Shown one piece after another: positions 8,135 through 13,876 of a stretch of 15,648 bases of DNA. The translations under genes were made by a program, and so were the position numbers. The notes below the pieces were generated by a model. The model was not told the DNA's origin and did not search any database. It saw only the letters and a program-made list of their open reading frames with translations. This stretch comes from an uncultured Oscillospiraceae bacterium (GTDB lineage: Bacteria > Bacillota > Clostridia > Oscillospirales > Acutalibacteraceae). The first letter of the stretch is position 1. Each line of letters starts with the position of its first letter. The stretch is taken from contig CABUYS010000026.1 in NCBI GenBank assembly GCA_902495835.1, positions 1-15,648 of the forward strand, read 5' to 3'.

Positions 8135-8141
8135 AAGGTGA
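8135..8141 (+). promoter_or_regulatory. Ribosome binding site deciding the folP TTG start
   Basis: AAGGTGA stands 5 bases before the TTG at 8147. The reading frame is open much further upstream, through folE, but no better start with a Shine-Dalgarno exists; the in-frame GTG at 8138 lies inside this site. Confidence 0.65.
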
Positions 8142-8146
8142 TTTTA

Positions 8147-8950
8147 TTGAGTTTTTTTAATTTTACAAATTACAAATTTGATTTAAAAAACAACCCCAAA
8201 ATTATGGGTATACTAAATTTGACTCCGGATTCTTTTTCTGACGGCGGAAAATGGAACAGCTTTGAAAAAGCTATTGCTCGGGCAGAAGAAATAGAACAAG
8301 AAGGTGCTGATTTTTTAGATATCGGTGCTCAGTCTACAAGACCGGGATACGAAGCTGTAAGTGCAGACGAAGAATGGAACAGACTGGAAAAAGTTATTAA
8401 AGTAATAAAAAATAAAGTTAAAATTCCTGTTTCTGTAGATACGTTTTATCCCGAAGTCGCCGAAAAAGCCGCATATTACGGAGCTGATATTATAAACGAC
8501 ATAACAGGTTGTGAAAACAATCGAATGTTTGAAATCGCTAAAACTTATAGCTGCGGGATTGTAATAAATCACAATTATGAAACTTTAGATATAAAATCTT
8601 TTTTTGAAAAAAAGCTTTCTCAGGCAACAGAGTACAATATTAAACCGTGTCAAATTTGTTTCGACCCGGGAATAGGTTTTAAAAAAAGCAGAGTTCAGGA
8701 TGGATACATAATAAAAAATCTTCAAAAATTTAAGCTTCCTCAAAATCCCATGTTAATAGGCGTTTCCAGAAAAAGAATCGTCGGAAAGTGCTGTGGAAAT
8801 CCTCCGCCTTGTGAGAGAATGCCCGGAACAATAGCTGCAAACACGATAGCTGTACTAAATGGAGCGGATATCGTGCGTGTTCACGATGTAAAAGAATCCG
8901 TACAGGCATTGAAAGTAACTAAATTTATCAATAATATAGACACGGTGTAA
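8147..8950 (+). CDS. folP: Dihydropteroate synthase
   Basis: A 267-residue TIM-barrel enzyme that joins p-aminobenzoate to hydroxymethyl-dihydropterin diphosphate; the sulfonamide target. Motifs in order: IMGILNLTPDSFSDGG, LDIGAQSTRPG, SVDTFYPEVAEKA, DIINDITG, CFDPGIGFKKS, GVSRKRI and GTIAANTIAVLNGADIVRVHDV. The strand that usually reads LMHM is INHNY, which keeps the His but not the methionines. The frame also runs on upstream over the end of folE, but the TTG at 8147 with AAGGTGA 5 bases upstream gives the family's usual length. It lies 14 bp after folE and 2 bp before folB. Confidence 0.92.
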   Translation: MSFFNFTNYKFDLKNNPKIMGILNLTPDSFSDGGKWNSFEKAIARAEEIEQEGADFLDIGAQSTRPGYEAVSADEEWNRLEKVIKVIKNKVKIPVSVDTFYPEVAEKAAYYGADIINDITGCENNRMFEIAKTYSCGIVINHNYETLDIKSFFEKKLSQATEYNIKPCQICFDPGIGFKKSRVQDGYIIKNLQKFKLPQNPMLIGVSRKRIVGKCCGNPPPCERMPGTIAANTIAVLNGADIVRVHDVKESVQALKVTKFINNIDTV

Positions 8951-8952
8951 AT

Positions 8953-9321
8953 ATGAAAGAAATAATAATTAAAAATTTAAAAATATTTGCTTATCACGGA
9001 GTTCACCAAGAAGAAAAAATTAACGGTCAAAATTTTTACATAGACGCCGTGTGTAAAATTGTCGGAGATTCGGAAATCGATAACATCGAAAACACCGTAA
9101 GTTATTCTGAAATAATTAAAAATATTAAAAAAAGTATGTTGTCGCAATCCTTTGATTTGATAGAAACGGCAGCAGATTACGTGTGCAAAGAATTAATTGA
9201 AAATTTCAGTAAAATATCAGAAATTGAGTTAATTCTTAAAAAACCTGAAGCTCCGATAAGAGAAGATTTTGAGTATGTAGCCGTAAAAACAATCAAAAAA
9301 AGAGAGGATTTTTTAAATTGA
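8953..9321 (+). CDS. folB: Dihydroneopterin aldolase
   Basis: A 122-residue enzyme that converts dihydroneopterin to 6-hydroxymethyl-dihydropterin. The start IIIKNLKIFAYHGVHQEEK carries the conserved YHGV and Glu, GQNFYIDAV follows, and LKKPEAPI near residue 96 has the catalytic Lys. IETAADYVCKELI is the usual helix. The length matches the family (about 120). It starts 2 bases after folP and its stop overlaps the folK start, so all are translated from one message. Confidence 0.92.
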   Translation: MKEIIIKNLKIFAYHGVHQEEKINGQNFYIDAVCKIVGDSEIDNIENTVSYSEIIKNIKKSMLSQSFDLIETAADYVCKELIENFSKISEIELILKKPEAPIREDFEYVAVKTIKKREDFLN

Positions 9322-9797
9322 GTGAAGCAATTCTGTGTTTAGGGAGTAATCTCGGAAATCGAATTTTCAATGTTAAAGAAGCTTTGGAATCAATAAAAAG
9401 AATCCCAGAAACTAATATTTTAAAAATTTCCAATTTTTACGAAACCGAGCCTTTCGGGGTCAAAACTTCTCAAAACAAATATATAAACTGCTGCGTAAAA
9501 ATTTCAACACAATTAAGCCCGGAAATTTTAATGGGCTGCTGTTTGGGAATTGAAGCGGCAATGAAACGAGTTCGAGAATACAAATTTTCTCCACGCACTA
9601 TAGATATCGATATTTTAGCTTATGGGAAAGAAACGAGAAATGAAAAAAATTTAACACTTCCCCATCCTGAAATGCTAAAAAGAGCTTTTGTATTGGTGCC
9701 TTTAAAAGAGATATGTGACGGCACAATGTTTGAAAACATTGATTTTACACAAGATTTAAAAAAATGTGATTTATCAACAATAAAAAGGCTAATATAG
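9318..9797 (+). CDS. folK: 2-amino-4-hydroxy-6-hydroxymethyldihydropteridine diphosphokinase (HPPK)
   Basis: A 159-residue kinase that pyrophosphorylates 6-hydroxymethyl-dihydropterin with ATP, giving the pterin substrate of FolP. LGSNLGNR, FYETEPFG, RVREYKFSPRTIDIDILAYG (the metal-binding Asp pair) and LPHPEMLKRAFVLVPL are the family signatures. The start is TTG at 9318, overlapping the folB stop (TTGA), with AGAGAGGA 8 bases upstream. It is the last gene of the run; no clear terminator hairpin follows before the next promoter at 9819. Confidence 0.92.
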   Translation: MSEAILCLGSNLGNRIFNVKEALESIKRIPETNILKISNFYETEPFGVKTSQNKYINCCVKISTQLSPEILMGCCLGIEAAMKRVREYKFSPRTIDIDILAYGKETRNEKNLTLPHPEMLKRAFVLVPLKEICDGTMFENIDFTQDLKKCDLSTIKRLI

Positions 9798-9818
9798 AAA
9801 TATTTATAATCATAATAG

Positions 9819-9847
9819 TTGACATAATCTTAAATAAATTGTACAAT
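9819..9847 (+). promoter_or_regulatory. Near-consensus sigma-A promoter of the unknown gene
   Basis: TTGACA (9819-9824), a 17-bp spacer and TACAAT (9842-9847). The -35 is perfect and the -10 has one mismatch. The predicted start (about 9854) gives a leader of roughly 37 bases. It is among the strongest promoters in the window and stands alone before a single gene. Confidence 0.85.
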
Positions 9848-9881
9848 CTTTCTATATATAATTTCGATTATAGAAAGGTTG
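9844..9881 (+). promoter_or_regulatory. Inverted repeat over the -10 and start site (operator candidate)
   Basis: CAATCTTTCTATA (9844-9856) and TATAGAAAGGTTG (9869-9881) are inverted copies over 13 positions with one G-T pair, separated by 12 bases. The left arm covers the end of the -10 and the likely start site; the right arm contains the Shine-Dalgarno AGAAAGG. The position fits a repressor site at the DNA level. A full RNA hairpin is less likely because transcription would start inside the left arm. Confidence 0.5.
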
Positions 9882-9890
9882 TGTTCATTT

Positions 9891-11465
9891 ATGCCTGATG
9901 CCTTGAGTATGAATATAAGTAACATCCATGTACCTAAAGATATATTAAAGCGTTTTGAAGATTTATGTAATAAAATTCAAAAAGGGAAATTATTATTTGA
10001 AATTAAACAATTGCCGAACTGGTCTATTACAAAAGAAAATAAAGATGTTTTAGCAACGGAAAAATTAGTTTCAGATTTAAGAGGTGTATTCCGCTTTAAG
10101 GAACTTCAAGGGTTATATATAAGATTTCCAATAGAACAACTAAAAAATTCAGATGATCCTACTGCTAAGCAACTCCTAAGTATTAAAAGCACGATAGAAG
10201 GCGTTTCAATAACGTCAGAAAGCGGGTCTCCAGAAAAACTTTCTATAGAAAAATTTGTAAAACTTCCTTCTAGTACTGTTCCAGAAAGTGAGCAGCCGAA
10301 AAGTGAGCAGCCGGAAAATGAACAATCAAAAAAAAGTAATACGATAGAATTCTCAAAGAAAGAAAAGGATCGTGTACAAGCTGCTTGCAAAAATGTAGAA
10401 AAACTTGTAAATAATTACAATAGTAAAAACAAAAAAGGGCAATCAAGAACACTAGTTTATAAAAAAGCATGTACCGATAAAGATATATCTCCGGAAGAGT
10501 CAGAAGCTATTGCAATAATTTTCCATCTTTTTAGTTATTTCAGAGGTTGCAAAAGCAGCACTAAAATTATAAAAAAATACAACGAAATTAATAATTTTAC
10601 TGAAAAATATAATATGACAATTTCAACAAACATACCCGATGATAAAACTAAAAAAAATTTAATGATTCCTATGCCGAAAGGCTTTAAAAACACAACATAC
10701 CTAGAAGACTTACGTATAATATTAGAACGTAACAAAAAACAATATGAAGAGACACTAGATCTAGTAGAAAAACTAGAAAAGAAGGTTAGAAGAGACAACG
10801 CCGATAGTTCTATAGACATAAGAGACGCAATAAGAACAGTCGATAAATTCATAGATATTTTAGAAAACTTTGTAATAGAGCTTAAAAAATTTATAGCAGA
10901 GAACCATAAATACTCAAAATTTTTAAAAAAAAAGGCAAAAGGAATTATGAATCTGTATGAAAGTTCAGCTAAAATACGTATATATTTGGACTCATACAAA
11001 GAAATAAAATTTGGTATAAACTTTGGCGATCAAAGAAAAGATTTATTGTTTTTGGACAATGAAGTAGACACTTACAGAAAACATATAAATAATTTGATTA
11101 TTACCGCAACCAAAGCAAAATCTATAAAAAAAATAGCTAATTGTGTTAATGTATTAAATGAAGATTATAGGGATTGTGCAGTACTCCGAACAAAAATCAG
11201 AAAAGTACGTCAAGAAAAAGCGCGCAACATGACATATGATGAGGCAGTGAAGTTCGGAAGGAAAGTAAAAAAATTAGCAGTACAAGCGAGCGAAGCAATC
11301 GGCCCATTACAGAATGGAATGTACAAATTACAAAAAATTTTGAAAAAACAAAAAGACAACGATTCTATACCAAATAAAATATGGAAAGTCATTCTTATAT
11401 TGGGTGGAGTCGCTGGTGCAGTGTCCAGTTCAACAGCAGTACTTAAAAATTTATCTTTGTTATGA
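9891..11465 (+). CDS. Unrecognised lysine-rich helical protein with C-terminal membrane segment
   Basis: I do not recognise a family for this 524-residue protein. Residues 1-110 form a mixed domain (VPKDILKRFEDLC...LRGVFRFKELQGLYIRF). A polar linker at about 115-155 holds a short tandem repeat, SEQP-KSEQP-ENEQ. From about 160 to 480 the sequence is dominated by charged, Lys-rich helices likely to form coiled coils (YLEDLRIILERNKKQYEETL; LVEKLEKKVRRDN; FVIELKKFIAENHKYSKFLKKK). The last 28 residues, from IWKVILILGGVAGAVSS onward, form a single hydrophobic segment, as in a tail-anchored protein; there is no signal peptide. The start is ATG at 9891; an in-frame TTG at 9879 overlaps the Shine-Dalgarno. 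It has its own strong promoter with an inverted repeat and looks monocistronic. The next 400 bp hold a decayed gene fragment and repeats, which suggests an accessory locus. Function unknown. Confidence 0.7.
   Translation: MPDALSMNISNIHVPKDILKRFEDLCNKIQKGKLLFEIKQLPNWSITKENKDVLATEKLVSDLRGVFRFKELQGLYIRFPIEQLKNSDDPTAKQLLSIKSTIEGVSITSESGSPEKLSIEKFVKLPSSTVPESEQPKSEQPENEQSKKSNTIEFSKKEKDRVQAACKNVEKLVNNYNSKNKKGQSRTLVYKKACTDKDISPEESEAIAIIFHLFSYFRGCKSSTKIIKKYNEINNFTEKYNMTISTNIPDDKTKKNLMIPMPKGFKNTTYLEDLRIILERNKKQYEETLDLVEKLEKKVRRDNADSSIDIRDAIRTVDKFIDILENFVIELKKFIAENHKYSKFLKKKAKGIMNLYESSAKIRIYLDSYKEIKFGINFGDQRKDLLFLDNEVDTYRKHINNLIITATKAKSIKKIANCVNVLNEDYRDCAVLRTKIRKVRQEKARNMTYDEAVKFGRKVKKLAVQASEAIGPLQNGMYKLQKILKKQKDNDSIPNKIWKVILILGGVAGAVSSSTAVLKNLSLL
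10284..10328 (+). repeat. 15-bp tandem repeat, three units, inside the unknown gene
   Basis: Units GAAAGTGAGCAGCCG, AAAAGTGAGCAGCCG and a diverged third unit encode ESEQP/KSEQP/ENEQS in the polar linker. The period of 15 keeps the frame, so the copy number could change by slippage without breaking the protein. Confidence 0.8.
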
Positions 11466-11490
11466 ATAAATAATGCCGTTACAACACACA

Positions 11491-11631
11491 TCACGTAATA
11501 ATTATCTTACAGCCTAGAGATCGGACGTACTTTCTTAACGTGCAAATCCCTATTCTACCGGTTGCTTCTAAAGCAAACTGATACAGTCTGACGCTTGCGG
11601 AGGATTCGTTGATTGATATCCATAAATAGGT
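11491..11631 (-). pseudogene. Possible remnant of an XRE-type HTH (antitoxin/regulator) C-terminus
   Basis: The minus-strand frame between stops is 46 codons long, has no ATG/GTG/TTG start, and ends in TGA. Its end, TGRIGICTLRKYVRSLGCKI, resembles the C-terminal part of many XRE/HigA-like HTH proteins, where a TLxxYxxALGxxLxI pattern closes the domain. The stretch is visibly richer in G and C than the sequence around it, which fits foreign or formerly coding DNA. An alternative is a structured RNA, since several short hairpins can also be drawn (TTGCTT/AAGCAA at 11562-11576, ACTG/CAGT at 11577-11587). No homology search could be run. Confidence 0.3.
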
Positions 11632-11776
11632 TTATATTCTTAAATGTTAACTGTTATCTCAATTCGTCTTCTTTATTTTCTAAATATAGCTCCTATTTCT
11701 AATCTTTATGATATTTGCAGTTTCGTTTTGTATGTAATAAACTTTTTGTCACTGACTTTAAATGTTTTCCTTTTGA

Positions 11777-11905
11777 TGCTTTCTTTAGCAGTTTCCAAAC
11801 CGATAAATCTATTTCACATCAAAAGGAAATTTTTAGGCCGTTTTTACATTACTTAAATTGCCACCAAACCACGCGGGCTTTCGCGTGGTTTTCTACATAC
11901 AAAAA
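11777..11905 (+). repeat. Repeat copy A (3' part only), upstream of rnpB
   Basis: From TGCTTTCTTTAG through GTTTCCAAACCGAT and TTTACATTACTTAAA to the hairpin and ACATACAAAAA, this tract follows the same order of words as copy B at 12931-13057. The last 39 bases (11867-11905) are identical to 13019-13057. The preceding T-rich stretch, 11635-11776, shows no gene or clear structure, and a hydrophobic frame there looks like a product of base composition. Confidence 0.7.
11866..11895 (+). terminator. Hairpin with T tail, copy 1
   Basis: AACCACGCG (11867-11875) pairs with CGCGTGGTT (11882-11890) around a 6-base loop, followed by TTC on the plus strand. It would stop plus-strand transcription before rnpB. 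An identical hairpin ends repeat copy B at 13019. Confidence 0.75.
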
Positions 11906-11911
11906 TATAAT

Positions 11912-11940
11912 TTGAATAAAATAATATATTGTGATACAAT
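11912..11940 (+). promoter_or_regulatory. rnpB promoter
   Basis: TTGAAT (11912-11917), a 17-bp spacer and TACAAT (11935-11940) with TGA just upstream (extended -10). It ends 9 bp before the predicted 5' end of RNase P RNA. Confidence 0.75.
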
Positions 11941-11949
11941 AAAAGACAG

Positions 11950-12281
11950 GAGTAAGCTAAGTAACCGCGTGCATTTTTAATGTATGAGGAAAGTCCGAGC
12001 TCCACAGAGCAGGTTAACGGTTAACAACCGCCGAGGGCAACCTTAGGGAAAGTGCAACAGAAATATACCGCCCTTAAACAGGGTAAGGATGGAAAGGCGA
12101 GGTAAGAGCTCACCGGCATGCAAGAGATTGCATGGCCCTGCAAACCCTAACCGGAGCAACACCGTTTGGTAAAATATGCGCTTGCTCGGCGCTTTATAAA
12201 GGTGGCAACGAGTCACTGCGGCAACGCTTGACCCAGATAGATGGTTACTCACGACAGAATTCGGCTTATCGGTTTACTCTT
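11950..12281 (+). ncRNA. rnpB: RNase P RNA, bacterial type A
   Basis: The catalytic RNA that removes the 5' leader of pre-tRNAs. The diagnostic segments are all present and in order: GAGGAAAGTCCGAGCTCC (from 11986), ACAGAAATATACCGCC, GGTAAGGATGGAAAGGCG, GTAAGAGCTCACCGG, GGCAACG segments, CCAGATAGATGGTTACT, and the 3' ACAGAATTCGGCTTAT. The ends were set by helix P1: GAGTAAGC (11950-11957) pairs with GTTTACTC (12272-12279), with one G-T pair. The length, about 332 nt, is normal. It is flanked by repeat copies on both sides. Confidence 0.95.
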
Positions 12282-12304
12282 AAAATGTAACTTATTACAC
12301 TTTT
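12282..12304 (+). terminator. Weak hairpin after rnpB
   Basis: TGTAA (12286-12290) and TTACA (12295-12299) enclose a 4-base loop, with a flanking A-run and TTTT. It is poor in GC but directly follows the RNase P RNA end, and further T-runs follow at 12318-12330. Confidence 0.35.
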
Positions 12305-12633
12305 GCGATATGTTGCATTTTTTATTTTTTAAAAAACATTTTAGTATTTCATATACCGAAAAAATTTAATTTTTTAGATATACAATAATATAAATACGTT
12401 CGGCATAACATAAGTCTTTCTCTTGAATATTGACCTGTTGTCTACCGCAATTTTTAAATTTTACCGAATTTTATGACTATTTTCTCCATCTTCCAGCTTA
12501 GCTGGAAATATTTCTTTAGAGAGAGCTTTGTATGTTACTAGAATGATGCTAATACGATATGATACTCGCAAAAAGATTATTGCTTAATGAGTTTATGTTA
12601 CTGAATTTTACAATTATAAATTAATTTTACTCG
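12305..12633. other. AT-rich stretch without a gene, one hairpin
   Basis: No credible reading frame or RNA family is seen. TTCCAGC (12491-12497) and GCTGGAA (12501-12507) form a perfect 7-bp hairpin with a 3-base loop, followed on the plus strand by a moderately T-rich tail; it may be a terminator or a protein site. A segment near 12433 (CCTGTTGTCTAC) recalls a word in repeat copies B and C (CCTGCTGTGTCTAC in C), so this could be a further decayed copy, but the match is too short to claim. Confidence 0.4.
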
Positions 12634-13057
12634 TACAACAAAAAAGCATCCGCATAACGGATAGTGTTATAATCTCAGATATTGGCAAGTTACAAATAGC
12701 TTTTTGTTAGTATGACGGACATACGTTTATTACTTGCTATCCCTTAAAAGGGTGTCTTGGATCAAATAAACTTAATTGATCACTTTCTCGATCTTGTTTT
12801 AACTATTTTTTATATATTCCTCATCGTTTTTTGTTTTTTCCTGCCGTGTCCACATAATAACATTTGCACTAAATTTATCGATTCCTATATGCAAATTTTA
12901 TGTTTACAAACCTCTGGAATATCATCAAACTGCTTTTTCCTTTAGAAGTTTCCAAATTGCCGATTTAAAATAAATTTTTGTGTTTATTATATTTGTTACA
13001 TCGCTTAAGCTACCACTGAACCACGCGGGCTTTCGCGTGGTTTTCTACATACAAAAA
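12634..13057 (+). repeat. Repeat copy B, complete: structured head, T-rich body, terminator hairpin
   Basis: This is the most complete unit. The head (12640-12759) matches the head of copy C at roughly 86 % by eye. In it ATCCG/CGGAT (12648-12662) forms a hairpin, AAAAAGC/GCTTTTT (12641-12647 with 12699-12705) a closing helix, GTATG/CATAC and CCCTT/AAGGG further small stems. A T-rich body follows, then the hairpin and tail at 13019-13044. The unit reads like a transcript of about 400 nt with a folded 5' part and an intrinsic terminator. A 62-codon TTG-initiated hydrophobic frame lies in the body (12757-12945) but is not kept in copy C. Confidence 0.65.
13019..13044 (+). terminator. Hairpin with T tail, copy 2, end of repeat B
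   Basis: AACCACGCG (13019-13027) pairs with CGCGTGGTT (13034-13042), followed by TTC. The stem, loop and 15 bases after the stem are identical to the hairpin before rnpB. It is a plus-strand terminator and, weakly, could act for minus-strand transcripts from def. Confidence 0.75.
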
Positions 13058-13350
13058 GCACCCGAATAACGGGTGGTGTTATAATTTCAGATATTGGCAA
13101 GTCACAAATAGCTTTTTGTTATTATGACGGTCATATATTTATTACTTATTATCTTTTAAAAGGGCCTCTTGTGTAAAATAAAATTAATTTATTCACTTTT
13201 TCCATCATGATTTGCACCTTTACCTGCTGTGTCTACATAATATATTTTGCACTAAAATTTTTAGATTCCTATATGCAAATTTCATATTTCCAAATCGCTG
13301 GTCTATTTTACATAAAAATAAGTTTTGTCTTTATTATTTTGTTACATCAC
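13051..13350 (+). repeat. Repeat copy C, running into the 3' end of def
   Basis: ACAAAAAGC (13051-13059) can pair with GCTTTTTGT (13111-13119), 9 bp. CACCCG/CGGGTG (13059-13075) is the same head hairpin as in copy B, with the U-A pair of B replaced by C-G. The shared words CAGATATTGGCAAGT, ACAAATAGCTTTTTGTTA, ATTCCTATATGCAAATTT and TTGTTACATC follow in order. The body is about 30 bp shorter than in B and the terminator hairpin is missing: after CACTTAA the sequence continues as the last codons of def. Confidence 0.65.
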
Positions 13351-13817
13351 TTAAAATTTATTAAACCACATTTTGATTCTAAATCTAAACGAGAAGTAAA
13401 AAGTATACCATCTAAATGGTCTATTTCGTGACAAAAAGCCCTTGCCTTCAAAGAACACGCACTATATTCTACGATTTCCCCTTTTCTGTTTTGAGCTCGT
13501 ACTTTAACGACTTTCGGACGGATTGTCACTCCGTATTTTCCGGGGCATGAAAGGCAACCTTCTTCTTCTCTTTGCTCCCCGCTTGATTCTATTATCTCCG
13601 GATTTACAAGTTCTATATTTCCATCACCTACATTAACTACTACAACGCGTTTTAAAATTCCCACCTGCGGTGCGGCCAAACCGACTCCATGAGCTTTTTT
13701 CATAGTTTCGAACATATCGTCGATTAATATACCTAAATTGTTATCAAATTTTTCTATTTTTCTACATTTTTCATGAAGTAAAGAATCAGGTTCTTTTACT
13801 ATATTTCTAATTGCCAT
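13347..13817 (-). CDS. def: Peptide deformylase
   Basis: A 156-residue metalloenzyme that removes the N-formyl group from nascent proteins. Motif 1 GVGLAAPQVG, motif 2 EEGCLSCPGKYG (metal Cys) and motif 3 FCHEIDHLDG (two metal His and the catalytic Glu) are complete. The ATG at 13817 is preferred over the in-frame GTG at 13826, which overlaps the Shine-Dalgarno AGGTGA 5 bases upstream. The last residues, SKCGLINFK, lie in the tract shared with the repeat family, so the C-terminal tail may be a replacement. It has its own promoter just upstream. Confidence 0.94.
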   Translation of the reverse strand: MAIRNIVKEPDSLLHEKCRKIEKFDNNLGILIDDMFETMKKAHGVGLAAPQVGILKRVVVVNVGDGNIELVNPEIIESSGEQREEEGCLSCPGKYGVTIRPKVVKVRAQNRKGEIVEYSACSLKARAFCHEIDHLDGILFTSRLDLESKCGLINFK

Positions 13818-13847
13818 TAGATTCACCTCATTAATTTATATAACAGT

Positions 13848-13876
13848 ATTATAACATAATTTAAATTTTATTTCAA
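13848..13876 (-). promoter_or_regulatory. Sigma-A promoter of def
   Basis: On the minus strand TTGAAA (13876-13871), a 17-bp spacer and TATAAT (13853-13848). The -35 overlaps the sortase stop codon, so def can be expressed independently of the sortase gene. Confidence 0.8.

Noticed and set aside
10535..10999. Minus-strand frame of 154 codons with many Phe, Ile and Ser
   Set aside because: It is antisense to the unknown gene, and its composition mirrors the Lys/Glu-rich codons on the other strand. No start signal.
11644..11856. 70-codon hydrophobic frame upstream of rnpB
   Set aside because: T-rich composition, weak ribosome binding site, and its 3' half overlaps repeat copy A.
12043..12252. 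Minus-strand frame of 69 codons
   Set aside because: It lies wholly inside the RNase P RNA gene.
12757..12945. A 62-codon hydrophobic frame in repeat B (TTG start after AAGGG) that looks like a small type I toxin peptide
   Set aside because: The strand is T-rich, so Phe/Leu/Ile-rich frames arise by chance. In copy C a one-base insertion and a deletion break the frame, and the Shine-Dalgarno spacing is poor. The head RNA is better conserved than the frame.
11867..13057. CRISPR array or IS element suggested by repeats around rnpB
   Set aside because: The repeats are few, long and uneven, with no regular spacers, cas genes, transposase or target-site duplications in the window.
13207..13431. 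Plus-strand frame with residues similar to the frame in repeat B (SYMQI)
   Set aside because: The likeness follows from the shared repeat DNA. The frame runs on antisense to def, has no Shine-Dalgarno and a different reading context in copy B.
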